Below are positions 37,329 through 48,456 of a stretch of 63,012 bases of DNA, piece after piece. Each line of letters starts with the position of its first letter. Positions within the stretch are counted from its first letter, which is position 1. The stretch lies in NCBI GenBank assembly GCA_036652035.1, contig JAVVWR010000008.1:1-63012 (forward strand), read 5' to 3'. The position numbers and the translations under genes are program-made. This DNA is from JAEZVV01 sp036652035 (GTDB lineage: Bacteria; Pseudomonadota; Gammaproteobacteria; Burkholderiales; Burkholderiaceae_F). The notes below the pieces were generated by a model that saw nothing but the letters and a program-made list of their open reading frames with translations, did not search any database and had not been told where the DNA came from.

Positions 37329-38242
37329 TTGTTGTCGAGCTTGGGGTCAAGCGCGTCGCGCAGGCCATCGCCCAACAGGTTGAAGGCAAGAACGGTCAGA
37401 AAGATCGCCAGGATCGGGAACATCGCGGTGTGCGGCGCGGTGACCATGTCGGCACGCGCTTCGTTGAGCATCGCGCCCCACTCGGGCGTCGGCGGCTGAG
37501 CGCCCAGGCCCAGGAAGGAGAGCGAGGCCGCGGTGATGATCGAGGTGCCGATCCGCATCGACAGATAGACCATGATCACCGAGATCGTCCCCGGCAGGAT
37601 GTGGCGAAAGAGAATGGTCGCGTCGCTCGCGCCCAGGCTGCGCACCGCTTCCACATAGGTGAGGTGCTTGAGCGAGAGCGTGTTGCCGCGCACCAGGCGG
37701 GCGAAGGTCGGGATCGAGAACACGGCGACCGCGATCACCACGTTCATCATGCCGCCGCCCAGGAGGGCAACGATGCCGATCGCCAGCAGAATGCCGGGGA
37801 AGGCGAACAGCACGTCCGAGATTCGCATGATCACGCGGTCGGCCCAGCCTTCGTAGTAGCCGGCGATCAGGCCCAGCACGGTGCCGATCAACGCGCCCAC
37901 GGCGACCGAGACAAAACCGGCGACCAGCGAGATGCGGGTGCCGGCAATGATGCGGCTGAAGATGTCGCGGCCCAGCGAGTCGACGCCGAACCAGTGCGCC
38001 GCCGACGGGCCGGCGTTCAACTGGTCATAGTCGAAAAAATTCTCCGGGTCGTAGGGCACCATCATCGGGCCGAACACGGCGAGCGCGATCAGCACCAGCA
38101 CAAAGGCGCCGGCGATCAGAGAGACCGGCTGCTTCTTGAACTTGCGCCAGAACTCGCCCCAAGGCGTGCGAATCGCCTCGGTCCGGTCGCTGGTGCGCGG
38201 GTCCAGTTCAGCGGTAGCGGATTGCGGGGTTGATCCAGCCAT
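37325..38242 (-). CDS. gsiD: glutathione/peptide ABC transporter permease GsiD-like
   Basis: A 305-residue DppC/OppC-type permease from ATG 38242; an ATG three codons earlier at 38251 is equally possible. The N-terminal OppC_N helix (SLIAGAFVLVLIALAVFGPMM) precedes HWFGVDSLGRDIFSRIIAGTR, a hallmark of this subfamily. The EAA loop is YVEAVRSLGASDATILFRHI. It pairs with GsiC in the inner membrane. The start lies inside the 3' end of gsiC, and the stop overlaps the P1 peptidase start, so the three are tightly coupled. Confidence 0.93.
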   Translation of the reverse strand: MAGSTPQSATAELDPRTSDRTEAIRTPWGEFWRKFKKQPVSLIAGAFVLVLIALAVFGPMMVPYDPENFFDYDQLNAGPSAAHWFGVDSLGRDIFSRIIAGTRISLVAGFVSVAVGALIGTVLGLIAGYYEGWADRVIMRISDVLFAFPGILLAIGIVALLGGGMMNVVIAVAVFSIPTFARLVRGNTLSLKHLTYVEAVRSLGASDATILFRHILPGTISVIMVYLSMRIGTSIITAASLSFLGLGAQPPTPEWGAMLNEARADMVTAPHTAMFPILAIFLTVLAFNLLGDGLRDALDPKLDNK

Positions 38243-39128
38243 AGAGCACATCCACGATCAGGTTGATGAAAATAAATTCGAGCGAGAAGAGCAGCACCGA
38301 CGCCTGAATCACGGGGTAGTCGCGCATCTCGACCGCGTCGACCAGCAACCGCCCCATGCCCGGCCAGTTGAAGACCTTTTCGACCACGATCGAGCCGCCC
38401 AGCAGAAAGCCGAACTGCAGACCCATCATCGTGACCACCGGAATCAGCGCATTGCGGAAACCGTGGCGCAGCACCACCGCCGACTCGTGCACGCCCTTGG
38501 CGCGCGCGGTACGGATGTAGTCGTCCTTGAGAATGTCGACGAAGGCCGAGCGCGTGAAGCGCGCCATCACCGCCGCCACCGCCGCACCCAGGGTGATCGA
38601 GGGCAGGATGTAGTGCTTCCAGGAATCGGCGCCCACCGTCGGCAACCAGCCGAGCTGGACCGAGAAGATCTCCATCAGCACCATGCCCAGCGCGAAAGCG
38701 GGAAACGAGATGCCGCTCACCGCCAGCGTCATGCCGATCCGATCCGGCGCCTTGTTGCGCCACACCGCCGACAGAATGCCGATGATCAGGCCGAAGATCA
38801 CCGACCAGCCCATCGCCGCGATCGTCAGCCACAGGGTGGGGCCGAAACGCTCGGCGATCTCGTCGGCCACCGGCCGCTTGGTGCGCATCGATTTGCCAAA
38901 GTCACCCTGAACCGCGCCGCTGATGAAGCGGACAAACTGCTCTGGCATCGAGCGGTCGAGACCCAGATCCTTGCGGACCAGTTCAACCGTGGCTTCATCG
39001 GCTTCGGGACCTGCCGCCAGTCGCGCGGGGTCGCCCGGCAACATGTGCACGAAGAGAAAAACAAGCAAGGCGACGATCGCAAGCGTTGGCACCATGCCCG
39101 CGAGTCGCTTCAGAAAATAACGCAGCAT
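38208..39128 (-). CDS. gsiC: glutathione/peptide ABC transporter permease GsiC-like
   Basis: A 306-residue DppB/OppB-type permease: MLRYFLKRLAGMVPTLAIVA with a long first helix, FVHMLPGDPARL, and the periplasmic region LVRKDLGLDRSMPEQFVRFI. The EAA loop is YIRTARAKGVHESAVVLRH, and the C-terminus VLYGWINPAIRYR is typical. It forms the heterodimeric channel with GsiD. It lies 61 bp downstream of a binding-protein gene, with a GC-rich hairpin between them at 39156-39183. Confidence 0.94.
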   Translation of the reverse strand: MLRYFLKRLAGMVPTLAIVALLVFLFVHMLPGDPARLAAGPEADEATVELVRKDLGLDRSMPEQFVRFISGAVQGDFGKSMRTKRPVADEIAERFGPTLWLTIAAMGWSVIFGLIIGILSAVWRNKAPDRIGMTLAVSGISFPAFALGMVLMEIFSVQLGWLPTVGADSWKHYILPSITLGAAVAAVMARFTRSAFVDILKDDYIRTARAKGVHESAVVLRHGFRNALIPVVTMMGLQFGFLLGGSIVVEKVFNWPGMGRLLVDAVEMRDYPVIQASVLLFSLEFIFINLIVDVLYGWINPAIRYR

Positions 39129-39155
39129 CCGTCAGCTCTTTTCAAATCAATGCCG

Positions 39156-39183
39156 GCGGCGGACGGCGCGAGCCGCCCGCCGC
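39156..39183 (-). other. intercistronic hairpin before gsiC
   Basis: GCGGCGG (39156-39162) can pair with CCGCCGC (39177-39183), with a smaller GGC/GCC pair inside. There is no T-run on the transcribed strand. It sits between a highly expressed type of gene (binding protein) and the permease, where it could protect the upstream mRNA from 3' exonucleases. Confidence 0.45.
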
Positions 39184-39189
39184 ACGGGT

Positions 39190-40731
39190 TTACTTCAGGG
39201 TGATCTCGTCGAAGTTGAACGAGCCGTCAGGCATCACATACACGCCAGCGAGCTTCTTCGAGCGGGCGTACAACACCTTCTCAGTGACCAGGAAAGCCCA
39301 GGGCGCGTCGGCCCAGACCTGTTCCTGCGCCGACTTGTAAAGCGCCCCCTTTTCCTTCGGATCGGTGATGCCAAGCGCCTGGCTCAGCGCCTCGTCAACC
39401 TTGGCGTTCGAGTAGTAGGCGGTGTTGATCATGCGTGGCGGCTGCGATTCGGTCGCCAGCATCGGGCGCATCGCCCAGTCGGCTTCACCGGTCGAGCTCG
39501 ACCAACCGATGTAGTACATGCGCACACCGGCGTCCTGCGGCTTTTGCACGCTCTCGACCTTCTCAACCCGCTGGCCGGCTTCCAAGGCCGTCACCTTGGC
39601 CTTGATCCCGACCTGCGCGAGCTGCTGCTGCAGGAACTGGATCACCTTCTGCGCCGTGGTGTGGTTGTAGGCCGACCAGAGCTCGGTCTCGAAACCATTG
39701 GCGTAGCCCGCTTCCTTCAGGAGCTCGCGCGCCTTCTTGGGATCGTAGGGCCAGGGCTTCATCTTCACCGCGTACTCGACGCCCTGCGGCACCACGCCTT
39801 CGGCCGGGAAGGCGTAGCCCGAGAACGCCACCTTGGAGAGCGCTTCCTTGTTGATCGCGTAGTTGATCGCCTGGCGCACCTTCAGATTGTCGAAGGGCTT
39901 GACGTTCATGTTCATCGACATCCAGCGATGGATGATCGAGGGCGAGGCGATCACGTCGAGATTGGCCTTGCCCTTGAGCAGTTCGGCCTGCTCATACGGC
40001 AACGGGAAGGTGAAGAGCGCTTCGCCGGTCTGGATCATCGCGGCGCGCGAGCTGTTCTCGACCACCGGCTTCCAGATGATCTCGTCAACCTTCGGATAGC
40101 CCTTCTTCCAGTAGCCATCGAACTTGGCCACCTTGAGGTAATCGGTCTGCTTCCAGTCGACGAACTTGAACGGCCCGGTACCCACCGGATTGGCGCTGAT
40201 GTCCTTGCCGAACTTCTTGAGCGCGGCGGGCGAGATCATCACGCCGCTCGGATGGCCGAGCTGGTTGATGAAGGCCGAGAACGGCTTCTTGAGCGTGATC
40301 TTGGCGGTGTAATCGTCGACCACCTCGGTCTTGGCGATGTTCGAGTACAGGTTGAAGCGCTTCAACTTGTTGTCGGGGTTGATCACGCGGTCAAAGTTGG
40401 CCTTGACGGCGTCGGCCTTGAAATCCGTGCCGTCGTGGAATTTGACGCCCTTCTTCAGCTTGATGGTGTAGATCAGACCGTCCTTGCTCGCGGTCCACGA
40501 TTCAGCCAGTACCGGCTGCAGCTTCTGATCCTTGTCGAAACCGAACAGCCCTTGATAAAACGATTTGGCGACCGCCTGAGACAAAGTGTCATTGGCGTCG
40601 TACGGATCAAGCGTGGGGAAAGTCGAGGCCACCGCGAGGGTGACCGACTTCGGCGCCGACACCGCGGCCAGCGGCGCGGCCAAGGTGATCGCAGCGGCTA
40701 AGCCCACGAGAGTGCGTCCAAAGACGTGCAT
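39190..40731 (-). CDS. gsiB: glutathione/peptide ABC transporter binding protein GsiB-like, copy 2
   Basis: A 513-residue periplasmic binding protein (family 5, SBP_bac_5) from ATG 40731, six bases after AAGGAG. The signal peptide (TLVGLAAAITLAAPLAAVSA) is followed by the family signature LDPYDANDTLSQAVAKSFYQ, then IKLKKGVKFHDGTDF, NPVGTGPFKFVDWK and GFETELWSAYNHT. It delivers peptides, glutathione or related ligands to GsiC/GsiD. It is a paralogue of the gene directly upstream; most of the core aligns without gaps. Differences lie in segments such as WMSMNMNVKPFD versus YVTINTRTKPFD. Confidence 0.93.
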   Translation of the reverse strand: MHVFGRTLVGLAAAITLAAPLAAVSAPKSVTLAVASTFPTLDPYDANDTLSQAVAKSFYQGLFGFDKDQKLQPVLAESWTASKDGLIYTIKLKKGVKFHDGTDFKADAVKANFDRVINPDNKLKRFNLYSNIAKTEVVDDYTAKITLKKPFSAFINQLGHPSGVMISPAALKKFGKDISANPVGTGPFKFVDWKQTDYLKVAKFDGYWKKGYPKVDEIIWKPVVENSSRAAMIQTGEALFTFPLPYEQAELLKGKANLDVIASPSIIHRWMSMNMNVKPFDNLKVRQAINYAINKEALSKVAFSGYAFPAEGVVPQGVEYAVKMKPWPYDPKKARELLKEAGYANGFETELWSAYNHTTAQKVIQFLQQQLAQVGIKAKVTALEAGQRVEKVESVQKPQDAGVRMYYIGWSSSTGEADWAMRPMLATESQPPRMINTAYYSNAKVDEALSQALGITDPKEKGALYKSAQEQVWADAPWAFLVTEKVLYARSKKLAGVYVMPDGSFNFDEITLK

Positions 40732-40769
40732 CAAAAACTCCTTGCTAGACACGCGGGTCGGTCTTGCTC

Positions 40770-40798
40770 CGGCAGGCCCCCGCGTGCGCCGCCTGCCG
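40770..40798 (-). other. intercistronic hairpin between the two gsiB copies
   Basis: CGGCAGG at 40770-40776 pairs with CCTGCCG at 40792-40798 across a 15-base GC-rich loop, 28 bp after the stop codon of gsiB copy 1. It lacks a T-run, so an mRNA-stability element is more likely than a terminator. Confidence 0.45.
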
Positions 40799-40825
40799 AA
40801 TGTGCGCCCGCCCGGGCGCCAAGCC

Positions 40826-42358
40826 TTACTTCACCGAGATTTCCTCGAGGTTGAACGAGCCATCGGGCATGACGTAGATCCCGTCGAGCTTCTTGGCGCG
40901 CGCATAAAGCAGGTGGTCGGTGGTGAGGAAAATCCACGGCGCGTCGGCCCACACCAGTTCCTGCGCCTGCTGATAGAGCGCGGCCTTGGCATTGACGTCC
41001 GACCGCTCCAGGGCTCCGTGCAAGGCCGCGTCGACCTTGGGATTGGAGTAGTAGGACATGTTGACCATCTTCGGCGGCATCGACTCGGTTGCCAGCAGCG
41101 GACGCAGGGCCCAGTCGGCCTCGCCGGTCGAACTCGACCAGCCGTAGTAATAGAGCTTGACCTGAGCGTCCTCGGGCTTTTGCACGCCCTCGACCATCGC
41201 CACCCGCTGCCCCGACTCCAGCGCCTGGATCTTGGTCTTGATGCCGACCTGGGCGAACTGCTGCTGCAGGAACTGGATCGCCTTCTGCGAGTTGGTGTTG
41301 TTAGTGGCCGACCACAGCGTGGTTTCGAAGCCGTTGGGATAGCCGGCCGCCTTGATCAGCTCGCGCGCCTTCTTGGGGTCGTACGGCCAGGGCTGCATCT
41401 TCACCGCGTATTCAACCCCTTGCGGCACCACCCCTTCGGCCGGGCTGGCGTAGCCCGAGTAGGCGACCTTGGCAAACGCCTGCTTGTTGACGGCGTAGTT
41501 GAGCGCCTGCCGCACGCGCACATCGTCAAAGGGCTTGGTGCGCGTATTGATGGTCACGTAGCGCAGCACGATCGAGGGCGTGCTCAAGACATCGAGATTG
41601 GCCTTGGTCTTGAGCAGATCGGTCTGCTCGAGCGGCAGCGGAAAGACAAAATCGGCCTCGCCGGTCTGGATCATCGCCGCGCGCGATCCGCTCTCGATCA
41701 CCGGGCGCCAGATCAGCGTATCGACCTTCGGATAGCCCTTCTTCCAATAGCCGTCGAACTTGGCCACCTTGAGGTAATCGGTCTGCTTCCACTCGACGAA
41801 CTTGAACGGACCGGTGCCCACCGGGTGAAAGCCGATGTCCTTGCCGTACTTCTTGAGCGCAGTAGGCGAGATGATCACGCCGCTCGGATGCGCCAGCTGG
41901 TTGATGAAGGCCGAGAACGGCTTCTTGAGCGTGAACCGCACGGTGTGCGCGTCGACCACCTCGGTCTTGGCAATCCCCGAATACAGGTTGAAACGCTTCA
42001 ACTTGTTATCGGGGTTGGTCACCCGATCAAACGTGACCTTGACCGCATTGGCGTCGAAATCGGTGCCATCGTGGAACTTCACGCCTTTCTTCAGCTTGAT
42101 CGTGTAGACGGTGGCGTCTTTGTTCGCCTCGAACGATTCGGCCAGCACATTGATGCGCTTCTGGTCCTTATCGAAACTGAACAGGCCCTGATAGAAGGAC
42201 TTGGCCGCCGCTTGCGACAAGGTGTCGTTGGCATCGTAGGGATCGAGCGAGGTAAAGGTCGAAGCCACCGCCAAGGTGACGTCCTTGCCTGCCGCCGACG
42301 CCGGGCTGAAAACCGCACCCAACACGACCGCCATGAGTAATTTCTGAAAATTCAACAT
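40826..42358 (-). CDS. gsiB: glutathione/peptide ABC transporter binding protein GsiB-like, copy 1
   Basis: A 510-residue SBP_bac_5 protein from ATG 42358 (GGAG five bases upstream; an earlier in-frame start would overlap gsiA). The signal peptide is FQKLLMAVVLGAVFSPASA. The mature core SLDPYDANDTLSQAAAKSFY, NPDNKLKRFNLYSGIAKTE, HPVGTGPFKFVEWK and YYGWSSSTGEADWALRPLL is shared closely with copy 2. It is the gene directly after gsiA (20 bp), the normal GsiB position. Having two copies suggests broadened ligand range or dosage. Confidence 0.93.
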   Translation of the reverse strand: MLNFQKLLMAVVLGAVFSPASAAGKDVTLAVASTFTSLDPYDANDTLSQAAAKSFYQGLFSFDKDQKRINVLAESFEANKDATVYTIKLKKGVKFHDGTDFDANAVKVTFDRVTNPDNKLKRFNLYSGIAKTEVVDAHTVRFTLKKPFSAFINQLAHPSGVIISPTALKKYGKDIGFHPVGTGPFKFVEWKQTDYLKVAKFDGYWKKGYPKVDTLIWRPVIESGSRAAMIQTGEADFVFPLPLEQTDLLKTKANLDVLSTPSIVLRYVTINTRTKPFDDVRVRQALNYAVNKQAFAKVAYSGYASPAEGVVPQGVEYAVKMQPWPYDPKKARELIKAAGYPNGFETTLWSATNNTNSQKAIQFLQQQFAQVGIKTKIQALESGQRVAMVEGVQKPEDAQVKLYYYGWSSSTGEADWALRPLLATESMPPKMVNMSYYSNPKVDAALHGALERSDVNAKAALYQQAQELVWADAPWIFLTTDHLLYARAKKLDGIYVMPDGSFNLEEISVK

Positions 42359-42378
42359 GTGGACTCCGTTGTGTTGTC

Positions 42379-44253
<1,875 letters not shown>

Positions 44254-44306
44254 GTTCAGCCGATTCGAAACAGATCCGCGCGAGTGACGCGCGGCAAGGA
44301 GTTCAG

Positions 44307-45239
44307 ATGAAACAAGCAGTCATTGCCATTCACGGCGGCGCCGGAACGCTGCGCCGCGCCGACATTTCCGCCGAGCAGGAAGCGGCTTACCGCGCCACGC
44401 TGGTGGAGTCGCTGGCGGCCGGCGAAGCCGTGCTGGCGCGCGGCGGCGCCGCGCTCGACGCGGTCGAGGCCGCCGTGCGCGTGATGGAAGACTCGCCGCT
44501 CTTTAACGCCGGGCGCGGCGCTGTTTTCACCCACGACGGCCGCAACGAACTGGACGCCGCGATCATGAATGGCGCCACGCTCGAAGCCGGAGCGATCGCC
44601 GGCGTGACGCGGGTGAAGAATCCCGTTACCGCGGCGCGCCGGGTGATGGAGCAATCCGGCCACGTGCTGCTGATCGGCAGCGGCGCGGAAAAATTTGTCG
44701 AACTGGCGGGCGGCGAGCTGGTCGATCCCGAGTACTTCAAGACCGACCGCCGCTGGGGCGAGCTGCAGCGCGCGCTGGCCGCCGAGACCATGGCCTTGTC
44801 CGAAGACAGCGCGCTCGGCCCCGACCGCAAGTTCGGCACCGTGGGTGCGGTCGCGCTCGATTGCCACGGCCACATCGCCGCGGCCACCAGCACCGGCGGC
44901 ATGACCAACAAGCGCTACGGCCGCGTCGGTGACAGCCCCGTGATCGGCGCCGGCACCTGGGCCGAAGACAGCACCTGCGCGGTGAGCTGCACCGGTCACG
45001 GCGAGTTCTTCATTCGCGCCAACACCGCGGGCGACGTTGCCGCCCGCATGCGCTACCTCCAGCACGATCTGGCCCAGGCCGCCGATGGCGCGATCGAACG
45101 CCTGGGCGAGCTGGGCGGCCGCGGCGGCCTGGTGAGCCTCGACGGCAGCGGTCGCGTTCACTTCGCCTTCAACACCGAAGGCATGTACCGCGGCGCCCAA
45201 ACCGTGGATGGCACGGCCGAGGTCGCGATCTACAAGTAA
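44307..45239 (+). CDS. iaaA: isoaspartyl peptidase / L-asparaginase (IaaA-type)
   Basis: A 310-residue Ntn-hydrolase. The N-terminus AVIAIHGGAGTLRRAD is typical. Autocleavage would occur before Thr178 in DRKFGTVGAVALD, matching the E. coli catalytic Thr179, and leaves alpha and beta chains. The oxyanion and substrate segment is GGMTNKRYGRVGDSPVIGAG. It hydrolyses beta-aspartyl dipeptides and asparagine. AAGGAG is five bases upstream. In E. coli iaaA leads the iaaA-gsiABCD operon; here it is divergent from gsiA, so co-regulation must come from the intervening 53 bp. Confidence 0.95.
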   Translation: MKQAVIAIHGGAGTLRRADISAEQEAAYRATLVESLAAGEAVLARGGAALDAVEAAVRVMEDSPLFNAGRGAVFTHDGRNELDAAIMNGATLEAGAIAGVTRVKNPVTAARRVMEQSGHVLLIGSGAEKFVELAGGELVDPEYFKTDRRWGELQRALAAETMALSEDSALGPDRKFGTVGAVALDCHGHIAAATSTGGMTNKRYGRVGDSPVIGAGTWAEDSTCAVSCTGHGEFFIRANTAGDVAARMRYLQHDLAQAADGAIERLGELGGRGGLVSLDGSGRVHFAFNTEGMYRGAQTVDGTAEVAIYK

Positions 45240-45248
45240 GGCCGACCC

Positions 45249-45339
45249 GCCACGCGCGACCATCCATCGGCGCGCGCGTGGCAAAAGGCATTGGCAAGAC
45301 GTAGCCAGCAAAATTCCATACTCGGGCGCGCAAGCGCCC
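45249..45339. other. pair of hairpins between iaaA and the convergent acyltransferase gene
   Basis: GCCACGCGCG (45249-45258) pairs perfectly with CGCGCGTGGC (45273-45282). Further on, GGGCGC (45324-45329) pairs with GCGCCC (45334-45339), followed by a weak CTTCTT tract. The genes converge here, so these may end transcription from one or both sides, but neither has a good T-run. Confidence 0.4.
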
Positions 45340-45371
45340 CTTCTTGCCTCACAAGCATTCAAACGATCGGC

Positions 45372-46244
45372 TTAGGCCGATCGCTTGAGTTCCTCGATCA
45401 GGCGGTCCTTTTCAAGCCACATTCCGTTCACCCAGGCCTGCATTTGGGCGCGGAATTGAGGGTCCGATTGGTAGTCGGTACGGATCAGGTCGGGCGGGAT
45501 TTCGCGCGCCTGAACACGGACGGCCACTTCCTTGACCTGCCCCGAGAGCAGATCCCAAAACGTCGGCGTGCCTTGCGGATACACGATGGTCACATCGAGC
45601 AGCGCGTCGAACTCGTCGCCAAGCGTGGCCAGCGCCACCGCCATGCCGCCAACCTTGGGCTTGAGCAGGTTGGCGTAAGGCGAGCCCTGGCGCCTGTGTT
45701 TGGCACGAGTAAATCGGGTGCCCTCGACGAAATTGATCACCGAGGTCGGAATCAGTTTGAATTTTTCGCAGGCGCGGCGCGTGGTCGCCAGATCGGTCGC
45801 GCTGCTGCCAGCCTTGCGGCGCATGAAGGGAAAGTCGAGTGCCCACCAGGCCAGACCGATCACCGGCACCCAGATCAGTTCCTGCTTGAGGAAGAACTTG
45901 AGAAAGGGAATGCGGTGCTGGAAAACCTTTTGCAGCACCAGAATGTCGACCCAGCTTTGATGATTGACCGACACCAGATACCAGCCACGCGGATTGAGCC
46001 CGTCAAGGCCTTGCACGTCCCAGCGGGTGCGGCCAACCGCAGCGATCCAGGCGTTGTTCACGCTCACCCAGCAGGTCGCCAGCGCCACCATGCCGCGATC
46101 CGCGACGCGACGCGCCGCCGTAAATGGCAGAAGAAGCTTCAAAAGCGCTACCGGCATCATCAACGTCACGAAAAACAGCACGTTGCCCACCAGCACCAGG
46201 CTGGCGAGAGATCCTTTGAGGGCGAGGACGAGACGATTGCTCAT
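45372..46244 (-). CDS. 1-acylglycerol-3-phosphate-type acyltransferase (YihG-like)
   Basis: A 290-residue membrane-associated LPLAT-family acyltransferase. The N-terminal helices (LVLVGNVLFFVTLMMPVALL) are followed by the catalytic box VNHQSWVDILVL (H-x4-D type), IPFLKFFLKQELIWVPVIG, and the substrate box VEGTRFT. YihG-type proteins transfer acyl groups during phospholipid synthesis or remodelling. The ATG at 46244 has little ribosome-binding site. The 287 bp upstream (46245-46531) hold no firmly supported gene, only a possible 32-codon frame described under findings. Confidence 0.92.
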   Translation of the reverse strand: MSNRLVLALKGSLASLVLVGNVLFFVTLMMPVALLKLLLPFTAARRVADRGMVALATCWVSVNNAWIAAVGRTRWDVQGLDGLNPRGWYLVSVNHQSWVDILVLQKVFQHRIPFLKFFLKQELIWVPVIGLAWWALDFPFMRRKAGSSATDLATTRRACEKFKLIPTSVINFVEGTRFTRAKHRRQGSPYANLLKPKVGGMAVALATLGDEFDALLDVTIVYPQGTPTFWDLLSGQVKEVAVRVQAREIPPDLIRTDYQSDPQFRAQMQAWVNGMWLEKDRLIEELKRSA

Positions 46245-46531
46245 ATTGCCGAGTATCCGATGAGAGGGTCTGACACACCCGCAGATGTGCGCAGGGGTTT
46301 ACGCGCGAGCGCCGATGACCATTGCTCTCGCTTTGATGACAAGCAAGACATGGGCTGTTGGGCTCTGACTCAAAAATAGGCAGGCGATGGTGCGGCGGTC
46401 CTGACAACCCTGACAGCCCGCGCCTAAGCTCGCTGCATGAAGCCGTCTGACTGCCCCGTCGTCCGCCATCGATCACCACCGACCCTGCCGGGCCGCAGCG
46501 GCGAGATTACCGGCGCGGCCCGGGTTCAGCG

Positions 46532-47116
46532 ATGAAGCGCGAATCCACCGCCGTGGTTTTGGCCGAAATCCGGGCCTGTCGCGTGTGCGCGGCGCAACTC
46601 CCCAACGAACCGCGCCCGATTCTGCAAGCCGGTTCGCGCGCCCGGCTGCTGGTGATCGGCCAAGCCCCGGGGCGCCGCGCTCACGACAGCAACACTCCCT
46701 GGAACGACCCCTCGGGCGATGTCTTGCGCTCCTGGCTGGGCGTGAGCCGCGAGGTCTTTTACGACGCCGCGAAGATCGCCCTGGTGCCAACCGGCTTTTG
46801 CTACCCCGGCACCGTGGGCAGCGCCGATCTGCCGCCGCGCCCCGAGTGCGCGCCGCTGTGGCACGCGCGGCTGCTCGCCACCCTGCCGCAGGTCGCGCTC
46901 ACCCTGCTGGTGGGCGGCTGGGCTCACGCTTATCACCTCTCGACCCGCGCGTCGGTGGCGCAGACCGTGGCCGCTTACCGCACCTACCTGCCGCATCGAT
47001 TTCCGCTGCCTCACCCAAGCTGGCGCAACCGCGCCTGGTCAGCGCGCAACCCCTGGTTTGCGGCAGAAGTCCTGCCCGCCTTGCGTGAGCGAGTAGCCGA
47101 CGTGCTCGCGCCCTGA
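46532..47116 (+). CDS. uracil-DNA glycosylase family protein
   Basis: A 194-residue protein of the UDG superfamily (COG1573-like). Motif 1 is LVIGQAPGRRAHDSNTPWND with the conserved glycine-rich GQAPG loop. Motif 3 is PLPHPSWRNRAW, where the HPS element inserts near DNA. A CRVC...C arrangement near the N-terminus (RACRVC) hints at, but does not prove, an iron-sulfur site. CYPG and PRPECAPLWH supply further cysteines. True substrate (uracil removal or another activity) cannot be fixed. It lies 113 bp upstream of the ergothioneine pair on the same strand. Confidence 0.87.
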   Translation: MKRESTAVVLAEIRACRVCAAQLPNEPRPILQAGSRARLLVIGQAPGRRAHDSNTPWNDPSGDVLRSWLGVSREVFYDAAKIALVPTGFCYPGTVGSADLPPRPECAPLWHARLLATLPQVALTLLVGGWAHAYHLSTRASVAQTVAAYRTYLPHRFPLPHPSWRNRAWSARNPWFAAEVLPALRERVADVLAP

Positions 47117-47229
47117 AACTCAAGTCAGGCAGACGAACCCCCCCGTTCCTGTGGCGCGCCAGCCGCCACGCTTTGTTTACTTCCCGCGTCCCCTGGGGAA
47201 CAGTCCGGACTCAACTTCGAAAAAGTGCG

Positions 47230-48456
47230 ATGAACCCGCGTCGATCGAAACTGGCGTCTTTGCTCGAGCAAGCCCGGCAGACCTCGGACCGGCTGCTGGC
47301 GGCCGTACGCCCGGGCGCCGAATACGAGCGGCCGATCGCCGCCCGCCACCGCATCGTCTTCTACATCGGCCATCTCGACGCCTTCGACTGGAACCTGATC
47401 GGCGCCGCCGGGCTGGGTTGCCCGGCCGTTGACCCGGTGTTCGACAGCTTGTTCGCGCGCGGGATCGACCCGCCCCCCGGCCAGCTGCCGCAAGATCGGC
47501 CAAGCGACTGGCCGCGGCTCGATGAAGTCCGCCGCTACGTGCGCCACGCCCGCACCCAGGTCGACGCCGTTCTCCCGCACGCGGATGAAGAGCGGGTCCA
47601 CTTCGCGATCGAGCATCGCCTGATGCACCTCGAGACCTTCGCCTATCTCCTGCATCAACTCTCACCCCGCGACAAGATCGCCCTGGAACAAGCGCCCGAA
47701 CCCGCCCGCTCGCCGCAAGCGCGCCGCCGGATCGAGGTGCCGGCGGGCCCGGTCCGACTGGGGCGCGAGCACGGCAACGCTTTTGGCTGGGACAACGAAT
47801 TCGGCGCACTCGAAGTCGAGCTGCCAACGTTCGCGATCGACTCGCACAAGGTGAGCAACGGCGACTGGCTCCAGCATGTACGCGACGGCGGCGCGGTTCC
47901 CCCCTTCTGGATCGCGGCGCCAGGCTCCGCGACCGGTTGGCGGCTCGCGACACTGTTTGGCGAAATCGACCTGCCACTCGCCTGGCCAGCCTGGGTAACC
48001 CAGGCGCAGGCCAGCGCTTATGCCGCAAGCCGCGGCCTGAGTCTGCCGAGCGAAGCGCAATGGGCGCGGGCGGCCTACGGCACGCCCGCTGGCGAGGAGC
48101 GCCGCCAGCCCTGGGGCGACGCCGACGCAAGACCCGAGCACGGCAATTTCGGCCTGCGCCGCTTCGACCCGGTGGCGGTCGACGCCCACCCCGCTGGCAC
48201 CAGCGCCTTTGGTCTGGCGCAAATGGTGGGCAATGGCTGGGAGTGGACAAGCACCGCGTTCGGGCCGTTGCCGGGCTTTGCGCCGCACCCGGCCTATCCC
48301 GGCTATTCGGCCGATTTCTTCGACGGCGCCCACGTCGTGCTGAAGGGTGCGGCGCCGCTGACCCACACCCAGCTGGTGCGACGCGGTTTTCGCAACTGGT
48401 TTAGGCCCGACTATCCCTTTGTTCATGCGGGGTTCCGATGCGTCGCGACGCACTGA
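47230..48456 (+). CDS. egtB: EgtB-like iron-dependent sulfoxide synthase
   Basis: A 408-residue protein with an N-terminal DinB-like domain and a C-terminal FGE-sulfatase (C-type-lectin-like) domain, the EgtB plan. The presumed Fe(II) ligands are all visible: His48 in FYIGHLDAFDW, and His129 and His133 in EHRLMHLETF. The C-terminal domain has GLSLPSEAQWARAAYG, MVGNGWEWTSTAF and VRRGFRNWF with the conserved GFRC end. EgtB joins oxidised thiol (gamma-glutamylcysteine or cysteine) to trimethylhistidine (hercynine) with O2. It overlaps egtD by 19 bp. The start ATG 47230 has a weak ribosome-binding site. Confidence 0.88.
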   Translation: MNPRRSKLASLLEQARQTSDRLLAAVRPGAEYERPIAARHRIVFYIGHLDAFDWNLIGAAGLGCPAVDPVFDSLFARGIDPPPGQLPQDRPSDWPRLDEVRRYVRHARTQVDAVLPHADEERVHFAIEHRLMHLETFAYLLHQLSPRDKIALEQAPEPARSPQARRRIEVPAGPVRLGREHGNAFGWDNEFGALEVELPTFAIDSHKVSNGDWLQHVRDGGAVPPFWIAAPGSATGWRLATLFGEIDLPLAWPAWVTQAQASAYAASRGLSLPSEAQWARAAYGTPAGEERRQPWGDADARPEHGNFGLRRFDPVAVDAHPAGTSAFGLAQMVGNGWEWTSTAFGPLPGFAPHPAYPGYSADFFDGAHVVLKGAAPLTHTQLVRRGFRNWFRPDYPFVHAGFRCVATH

